64,000 nt of DNA, from positions 67,282,479-67,346,478 of the forward strand of contig CM042157.1 in the NCBI GenBank assembly GCA_023376005.1, in the 5' to 3' direction. A program made the translations under genes and the position numbers. The notes under the pieces are model-generated. The model was not told the DNA's origin. It did no database searches and worked only from the letters and a program-made list of their open reading frames with translations. This DNA is from Doryteuthis pealeii (lineage: Eukaryota; Mollusca; Cephalopoda; Myopsida; Loliginidae). Below, piece after piece: positions 56,996-64,000 of the stretch (the stretch's first letter is position 1; every line of letters begins with the position of its first letter).

Positions 56996-57188
56996 CTGCA
57001 AGTAATGCGGTGACCAGGACCATCCAAGGAGGCTCAACTCCGAAACAGCGGACAACAAAAGCAATCATGTTGAGTTCAAGAATAAAGTGAACGGCATCCA
57101 GATTTTGTAAAGTGAACGTCAGAAAAATTCCCATCGTGTGCAGCACCAAGAGAGCAATGACGCGGCACGTAAAGGAACGAAAATGAGG
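56996..57188 (-). CDS. orphan exon, membrane protein resembling AceTr helices 4-5
   Basis: The exon is bounded by an acceptor (TTCATACAG) and donor (GCAG|GTAAGC). It is open throughout in phase 0 and ends in phase 1. It encodes 64 residues with two strongly hydrophobic stretches around MGIFLTFTLQNLDAVHF and FGVEPPWMVLVTALLAG. The helix pattern, with a short hydrophilic ALF-like loop between segments, resembles the C-terminal half of an AceTr domain. It joins in frame to the exon at 56287. It does not join in phase to the 62539 donor, so it is either a separate paralogue or an intervening exon is missing. The family call rests on pattern, not on an identified signature motif. Confidence 0.45.
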
Positions 57189-57284
57189 CTGTATGAATAA
57201 AAGCGATTTGTAATCTTAATAATTTGTCAGATATTTGTCTTTTAGAGTAGATCGATTTCCACTTTAAAAAAAAAATCAAATTCA

Positions 57285-57625
57285 TGAGGCACCAAAGTTG
57301 TGTAATGGTCTTAAACTGATACCAAATAAGATCTTGCACTTGTACCAATTTTTGAGGAAATGGCCAATAAGATGGCATCAATCGTTGACAAAAAAATGTG
57401 ATACAAGGTCGCAAATATGGACATCTAGTAAAGATCGAACTCGCTATGCATTAATATGGATCTGTGAGACCAAAGTTTCAATTTAAAAAATCAAATTACA
57501 GGAAACATAAAATGTTGTGTATTGGTCTATAAAGTACTGATACAAAAAATTAAATTTTGCACTTGTACAATTTTTGGGGAAATGCCATCAAAGATCGTAG
57601 ACAAAAATGCCCCGAAAAATCCTCG
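57285..57625. repeat. diverged direct repeat of about 210 bp
   Basis: CTTGCACTTGTACCAATTTTT near 57333 and TTTGCACTTGTACAATTTTT near 57555 belong to two diverged units that also share TTGTGTAATGGTCT / TTGTGTATTGGTCT. There is no gene. Confidence 0.6.
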
Positions 57626-57849
57626 GTTTTGCAATATTTGGCCAAAACATTGATCGGCAAATCTATTTCAGTATTTAAAACAGGGAATGTTATCATTTCA
57701 TTTTATCAAAATGAAACTTTCGTGTGTGCGTTCACTGACAATTTCAGATTTGTCAGATTACCTCCCTTAGCTGCAATAGAATCTTCACACCATCGGTAGA
57801 AAATTATACTTTTTGTTGCCTTAGTAACATATCCCAGTATTGAAATAAA

Positions 57850-58490
57850 GGCGATATCGTGTTAGTCAAGCAGTTATTCTAAGGCTAATAACAATAAATA
57901 AATGAATGAAAATTTAGTTTAATTCTAAAGGTTTACAAAAAAATTCTAAAGGTTTATAAAAAACAAACAAAACAACAACAAAAAAAACTAACAATATAAA
58001 TGATATTCCGATATATGCAGTCAGGTTTAAGATACCTACTAGTCTGATGGAGAGGAAAATTAAGGATATGAGTAACAGATAGTAGGGAAGACTGGGCTCT
58101 TTAACCTTTGTCAGGCAACCAGCCAAGGAGAAGGAAAACTAAATTCAAACCTCCGCATAAGAAATTATTCTCTTATCACAGCCTGCTCATGCAAAGAGGT
58201 TGGGTAATTACTTATTCATAGAATGTCCTGATGATGCCAGAAAATGATTAAAGTTAGTAGCATTAAATAGTAATTAGATTTCTAAATGATGCTAAATAGC
58301 GTCTGCAGTTCACATTAAATTATACTTACCATTATTGTGTTAGTCTTGTAGTTATTCCAAGGCTAACAGCAATAAATAAATGAATTAAAGCTTAGTTCAG
58401 TTCTAAAGGTTTATTATATAACAAAACAATTACTAACAATATATATGTCCTTTCTATATATAAAATCAAGTTTGAGAAGCCTATCAATCT
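57850..58490. repeat. direct repeats, possible LTR remnants, with SINE-A fragment between
   Basis: About 57855-58060 and 58335-58505 share GTGTTAGTC, AAGGCTAA.A.CAATAAATAA, TCTAAAGGTTTA and TCTGA.GGAGAGG. A 5'-truncated SINE-A lies at 58082-58213. They could be two degraded LTRs or a diverged tandem repeat. Confidence 0.5.
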
Positions 58491-58687
58491 GACGGAGAGG
58501 GAAACAAGGATATCTGGTATCTTCTATTTTAGTCTGTCCTCTCGGAGATAAATTATTTCAACCTTGTCGTGGAGCTATAGATAACTGAAGATGAATTTGC
58601 AAAAATATGGAAACATACTGTAGTTCTCGTTTAAAGTTCGCCAATCAGCTGGACATATTCTCTTCCTTCCTATTTTCGTAAATTCAC

Positions 58688-58930
58688 CTTTTAGCTCAGT
58701 TTGTAGAGCGTTCAGACTTGGAACTACAAGGTTCGATACCGGACCTCACCAAATCAGCGTAAGAGTAGCACAGGGGTATGAGCGGTAAAGTGAGGAGCTG
58801 ATGGTAGGTGTGTCACTCCACCTCAGATTCTCAAAACAATCTCCATAGTCTAGCGCTAGTGAAAAGGAGATAGACTCGTTAGCTGTTTGGTTGATACCAA
58901 TTGTAGGCCACCCGAACGACTTTACTTACT
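58688..58930 (+). mobile_element. SINE-B (plus), full length
   Basis: Head TTTTAGCTCAGTTTGTAGAG, B box AGGTTCGATACCGG, body GAGGAGCTGATGGTAGGTGT and TAGTCTAGCGCTAGTG, end ACTTTACTTACT. It is the best copy for defining the family. Confidence 0.85.
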
Positions 58931-59345
58931 TATGTAGACAGTATAAGAGAAATAACTATGCAGAGACTAATATATGTGACATCCCATAATATAATAGCCT
59001 CTGAGAGTTCTATTACTTTCCCAAAATGCAACGCGACTTCTGCCTCAGACTAGAGGCAATTTAAAGTTTTGGAGGGAATTTGTCCTATCAAGAATCTTGT
59101 CTTAGTAGTCCCTTAAACTGGTAACAGCGCACAGTATTTCTCAGTGATACGGATGTTCAATAAATTCTAATGTTCATTCATACATCAGTCTAATTTCTAC
59201 CAGAAGAAACTACTTTCATTCTGAATCTTAAAAAGAGGGATGTAATAATAATATAATTATGTTACATCTTAGTATTGTTTTAAGAATTATGTTTTCATTG
59301 ATTTTTACTTTAACTAAATTAAAGTGATTTTTACTTTAACTAAAT

Positions 59346-59898
59346 TAAAGTGGCCTACTGTCAGTAACAGCCAGATAGCGAGGGAGTCTATCCCCTTTTC
59401 TCCAGCACTAGACCAGGGTTATTGTTTTTGCTGAGGTGGTGCGACACACCAACCGTCAGCACCCCCACTTTATCGCACATATCAGATTACACAATTTGTG
59501 CTACTCAGGTCCTGATTGGAGGCGCGTGGTGTAATGGTTAGAGTCGTAGGAAATGGACTCGTCGACCCGAGTTTAAATCCTGGACAATGCTGTTTGCATT
59601 TCACACAGCGCTAATACCCTTGGGAAAGGTATTAATCCAAATATTCTCTTTCCTACTATGGGTAAATGGTAGGGCAGACTGGATTCTTTAACCTTGGATA
59701 GGCAACCGGTCTAGCAGAAAGAAAACTCTGAATTCAAACCTGTTAAACTCCGCTAATAAACTGACCTTGTGTCATATCCGGTGCATGCGGAGGGGTTGGT
59801 AAATATATACTCAAACCTTGAGTTAGCGGGAACCGGTATCGAACCAGGAATCTCGCGATTCCTTGGCGGATGCTCTACCGACTGAGCTAAACCGGTCA
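59346..59898 (-). mobile_element. SINE-B (minus) with nested SINE-A, right-hand copy
   Basis: The body is at 59346-59518 and the tRNA-like head at 59823-59898. SINE-A (plus) is inserted at 59519-59808. It is the same nested arrangement as at 1-455, because the region is duplicated. Confidence 0.82.
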
Positions 59899-60856
59899 CA
59901 AAACGTATGACAATTTACTGAATGTTACTCACTGTCGATTAATAATGTTGACCATGCCATCCAGTAGAGGGCGTAAACTGTAGACATATAAGCTTTGGCC
60001 AGACTTCCGCTTGCCATAAGCACATCTGGCCACATACATTTGTAGAGCTGCTCCAGCCACTATCAACCAAGGAAGGGATTCGGTCCCCTGTGTCGCCTCC
60101 AACGGAGACAAACAGATGCAGGCCAAACGTTGCTTAAAAGCAAAGTGTTTCGATTATTTCATCATCCAGATGGGGTCCTTCTTCAGTGTATTTTAATTTT
60201 TGCACCGACGTTTCTAAAAAAAAAAAAAAAAGAAAACTTCTTAGATGAACATAACTGCAACAAAATTTTGTGGTAATTAATGAAAATAAAATTAAACCAT
60301 TTAAAAATAAATAAAACTAAAATAAAACAAAATCAAATTAAACATAAAAAATAAATAAAAAGACATAAAAAATAATAATCTCCTAGAAGGTCTCAGACCG
60401 GAAGAACCTTCGGAGCATGAACAACAACAACAACAACAACAACAAAAAAACACCGAATTCTTAGCGCCAAAAAGGACTCTCATCACTTTTTACCCCTAAG
60501 ACTTTGAAGAAGAAACTCCTATTGACTTCATCTGGAAAATATGTCCCCACTAAGAAATAGTGTAAATCAACTAATAAAAGTCTTACTCTAAAGTCCTCCT
60601 CACCTTTGTTCCTTTTGCTTCTTTTCTTAAATTCCCTTTCACAAGAAGAACCAACTATATTGGGGGATTAGACACAAATACGAGTGAGCTTAAACCATAT
60701 AGAACCAGCACTAACGAATAGCCACAATGGAGTCCGAAATACTACAGCGTATTTATTATTTCACTCCTTGCGAATGTTTCCCTCCGCATTTCGCTTATTA
60801 TGTGATTAACCGTCTCATCACTGTCTCTACATAACCTACACTTACTATTCTGTTGT

Positions 60857-60917
<61 letters not shown>

Positions 60918-61069
60918 GTGAGTTTTTCACACCAGCGTTAACTGATGGTCTTTCACTGGAGTTTGAGTGACAATAAGTCTCCTCAGGGCTCCAGGACTCT
61001 TCTTAATAATGCTGTTGTTTGGATGGTCTCGATTCTTCCTCTGGTTTCCAAAACCTCCAGTGTGTCTTC

Positions 61070-61665
61070 CAATATGAGTTTAAACAGAGAGAAGAGGTTT
61101 CATGCCGATGTACATGAGAGTGTTATATAATTTATGATCAGTCATAAATTATGTGCGTACCTCTATATTAAAATTAGATTAAAAATAACGGGATCCCATC
61201 GAAAATTACCCGGTGACGGTTAATAACCTTGACCTATTGAAGGCGCGCGATTGGGCGTCATGAAAATAAGTTTTAGTTTTTAGTTAGTCAGATACGACCC
61301 GATTTCGAAGGAGTGCAGACGTGATTGTCGTCTCTGATGGGTCGGTCTTCCCGCAGTGGAATCAAATGGGCTGGGGAAATAAAGCTTTATTATTAAGAAC
61401 ACCAAATCTTGTTGTTAAGTGAATATTAAGAACAATGTCCAGCCCATCACAAAGAAGAAAACCAACCCTTAAAAGAAGCCCAACAGATCACCAGATAAGA
61501 TGGCAGCCGATGTAGAAGAAGAATGTAAAGTAAGAAAGACCACCTATCACCTATTATCTATCTATCTATCTATCCCCTCGATTATATACCCGACGTATGA
61601 TGTGGGTATATATAAGTATGTAACAAGAGTCTTCTCAGCTATGTAATTGATAAGGTAACAACTAG
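61070..61665 (-). pseudogene. relic of the transporter exon, right-hand copy, same LTR insertion
   Basis: This is the counterpart of the relic at 1590-2190 in the duplicated segment. The left half (about 61070-61120) and right half (61626-61665) match it, and a 505-bp LTR lies between them at the same point with the same AGAG repeats. The relic and its LTR therefore predate the duplication, or the two ends are alleles. Confidence 0.7.
61121..61625. mobile_element. solo LTR, family A (right-hand copy)
   Basis: 505 bp from TGTTATATAATTTATG to GTATGTAACA with AGAG on both sides (61117-61120, 61626-61629). It is orthologous to 1641-2149. Its ends are better preserved and support TG...CA termini. 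Confidence 0.8.
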
Positions 61666-62538
61666 CTATAAGATGCATCTAGTACAAGAGATACATCAGC
61701 ACTCAGATTATGTAAGCCAGCCAACAATCTGTCTATAAAGATATATACGCGTATAAGGAAAAAAACATGATTGTCCTCCCTTGGATTGCAGACGTGGCTT
61801 ACCATGTCACGAGACCAAGGAACACATGGCAATTTAGCTCTCAAACATAAGACCAGACATTGAAGAAATCGCAAGGTCTCATCAAGCTCTTGTTTCTCAT
61901 TAACACAGGAATGAATAAACTTCATAGAGGTATGTTAAGTTTGCTTTTGTTAAATGTGTTATTTTTTATACATTTAACAGTTAACTTAATAACATATTAG
62001 TCCTATTTCGTACACAGTGCGCTATCAAGTATCTGTAGTACTGTAAGTGCGCCCAGACTGTATAAAGTTTGAGAACCACTGCCCTAATGCATTATAAGGA
62101 CTTAGTGTTGGGTAAAAACTAACAACCACTATTCTTATAGTTTAAATATTCCCCGTAATCATGTAATGAGTGAAAAGGACATATTTCTCAGCTCTGTTTA
62201 TAGAACAGAATAGAGACAATTAATCTCCAAATTCGGTATAGAAGTCACAAAACCACGACAGACACTATTCTTATGGCTGTAATGTTTGTCTTTCGTTACT
62301 AAATGTTCAGTGTTAGGGTATCTATGGATTTCCTAATAAGTCCATATAATTAAGAACTTAGTATTGGTTTCAGACTAGGACCCACACATTCTTATACGCG
62401 TATTATATAAATTCAGATCAGTGTTAGCGTATCTATGGATGTCCAAATAAGTCATTATAATTAAGGTCTTAGTATTGGTTTCAAACTAGGACCCACTAAT
62501 TCCTATACGTGTATTATACAAATTCAAATAATACGTAC

Positions 62539-63643
62539 CGTGCACAGGCAGTCAACCTCTCGAAAACACCACGTAATTTCTCCATGTCGCAAGGTTCCAC
62601 GCCGATGTACATGACAGTCTTCTCAGCAATTGAATTGATGAGGTAACTCATTGACATGAAAAGGCTGAAGAAGGCAACAAAACAACACGGGATACCGAAA
62701 GTAAAGTTATACACTGGTCGCGGAATATGATCAAGAGAGAGAATAACCATCAGAGTGAAGAGCATGTTGTAGAGGTAGATCACCTACTCTGAACACATGG
62801 AACAGACCAAGAGGATGAACATGACAACAAGCAACGCCCACTGACCATAGAAATTGACACGCAAGTTCTCTATGTTAGGTAGATCCAAGGTGACCAGTAA
62901 TTCGTTTATAGCTTTTGACGTCCAAAAAACGGTGTAGATCATAAACTGTGTCCCGTTGAAAAAATCATGCCGCAAGAAAGCGTAATAGCTCGCGCAGACA
63001 TGACAAAACAAGCTGTTTAAGAACATTGGTATTGCTGGTCGAAAGTCGGAGAAATATCCAAGATGGTGGAAGGCCATGACAACGGCCGGAACAACATTAC
63101 CGATGTATCCCATTCCCATAGGTTCGGCGTATTTGGTGTTCTTCTTTTTCTCGTTCTGCTTTGATTGTGGCGCTTTTGTTCGGATGAGGAGAACATCGTA
63201 GGGCGCATTGCCGAATCCAGGCAAGAGATAACGCTGGCTGACGCCTTTCAGGGTCATGACGACCACCCCGTAGATACCGGAGAGGGCAATGATGATTTCG
63301 AAAGCTGCGGCCACCCTCCGACCCCAGAGAAAGAAAAGACCAAGTCCTTCGAATACAAGTGTTATCATGATGGCGATGAGGACGGGAGGCATGATGTAAT
63401 TGACCGTAGCTGCGCAGATGCTAAGTATGACGGAAAACGGCCATGAAACCAATCATACCCGGAAGGACGCCATATTGAACTGTTGTCAATGGAAGGTCGA
63501 CATCAAGATGTGATTGATGCCATGGATTGTCCACAGGGAGGCAAACACGATGAAAGCAGAACCTGTCAGGTGATCGTTTCGTCGATAGGACATAAACCCA
63601 GCAAGTAATTGAACAAATCCTCCAATTATAATGAGATGAACTC
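62539..63643 (-). pseudogene. second copy of the AceTr-like long exon, frame broken
   Basis: This is the same 1,105-bp exon as 3678-4782 with the same acceptor and donor and only a handful of differences. Four single-base indels break it. A C is lost near 63499, giving a stop soon after. An extra A near 63433 restores the frame about 65 bp further on. A T is lost and an A gained around 62785-62793; this pair restores the frame but leaves an in-frame TAG. Every change is in a run of identical bases and the total length is unchanged. Reading it as a recent pseudogene is one option; uncorrected homopolymer errors or a second haplotype are others. Its upstream coding exon would lie beyond the window. 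Confidence 0.75.
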
Positions 63644-63810
63644 CTGTAACGCAGAAAAAATAGATAAAAGGAAAAACAATAAAAAATATATACGTGTATT
63701 CTCATGTAATATAATTTATGATAATTTATTATGGTACAAGCGTAGGACATCCTATGAAAATCAAATTTAGCTATCACCTCTAAAAAGCGAGTTAACCTAT
63801 ATATATATTT

Positions 63811-64000
63811 ACCGACCCCTCCGCACGAGTAGGATGGGATACATGGTTAATTTCTTAAGCGGAGTTCAACAGGTTTGAATTCAGAGTTTTCCTTCTCCTA
63901 GACAAGGTTAAAGAGCCCAGTCTGCCCTACTATTTATCCATAGCTGGAGGGAGAGTAGGATTCATACCTTTCCCAAGAGTATTAACGCTAAGTGAGATGC
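63811..64000 (-). mobile_element. SINE-A (minus), cut by the window end
   Basis: This is the duplicate of 5408-5690 with a 14-base loss near 63904. Confidence 0.82.

Larger units (their letters stand above)
59448..64000. repeat. right copy of the segmental duplication, runs off the window
   Basis: This is the counterpart of 1-5612. It lacks the 446-bp insertion (empty site near 63683-63694). It has a small loss inside the terminal SINE near 63904, and the transporter exon is broken. Homology reaches the window end, so its true extent is unknown. Confidence 0.9.

Noticed and set aside
61662..61925. 87-codon minus-strand ORF with a hAT-like flavour
   Set aside because: No catalytic or zinc-finger motif. 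The neighbouring TTTGAGAACCACTG end suggests a decayed hAT element, but the other end could not be found.

Overview
This window is animal nuclear DNA, not a microbe or plasmid. It has GT-AG introns, tRNA-derived SINEs, solo LTRs, mariner, hAT-like and Helitron remnants, telomere-type TTAGGG/CCCTAA blocks, long CA/TA/GA microsatellites and very low coding density. The mobile-element mix suggests a lophotrochozoan, most likely a mollusc. That assignment is an inference and no taxon-specific gene settles it.

Only three gene-like loci are visible, all on the minus strand. (1) At about 3.7-8.5 kb is a gene for an acetate/succinate transporter of the GPR1/FUN34/YaaH (AceTr/SatP) family. It has a candidate TATA box, a 5' UTR exon, a first coding exon and a long exon that fuses two six-helix domains. 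Its last exon is not visible. A near-copy of the long exon lies at 62.5-63.6 kb but is broken by frameshifts and a stop. Each copy is accompanied by a decayed third copy of the exon's 3' end, split by a solo LTR. (2) At 49.3-52.9 kb are three consecutive exons of a YrdC/Sua5-type threonylcarbamoyl-AMP synthase, with matching splice phases and a stop codon; the 5' exon is missing. (3) At 56.2-57.2 kb are two phase-matched exons that look like the last transmembrane part of another AceTr-type protein.

Layout: 1-5.6 kb and 59.4-64 kb are two copies of one segment (SINEs, solo LTR, exon relic, transporter exon). They differ by a 446-bp insertion with an 11-bp target duplication in the left copy, and by one non-homologous block. 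6-36.9 kb is a repeat graveyard: two families of palindromic elements whose loops are telomere-like repeats, a Helitron with its AT target, three mariner-type remnants, several LTR families with target duplications, a Ty1/copia pol gene cut apart by later insertions, and a LINE fragment. 36,882-36,981 is a 100-N gap. 36,982-46,786 is a tandem array of about 82 copies of a 120-bp satellite. About 75 bp of its monomer matches the 3' tail of the commonest dispersed repeat here (called family C), and the gap itself begins inside a family C copy. 46.8-59.4 kb holds more TIR/fold-back elements, the YRDC gene, another solo LTR, SINEs and short tandem arrays.

The most interesting signals are the birth of a satellite from a dispersed-repeat tail, the telomere-repeat-cored palindromes with 8-bp target duplications, and the fused double-domain transporter. 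Indels around the gap and in the second gene copy warn that consensus quality may be limited and that the duplicated ends could be haplotypes.
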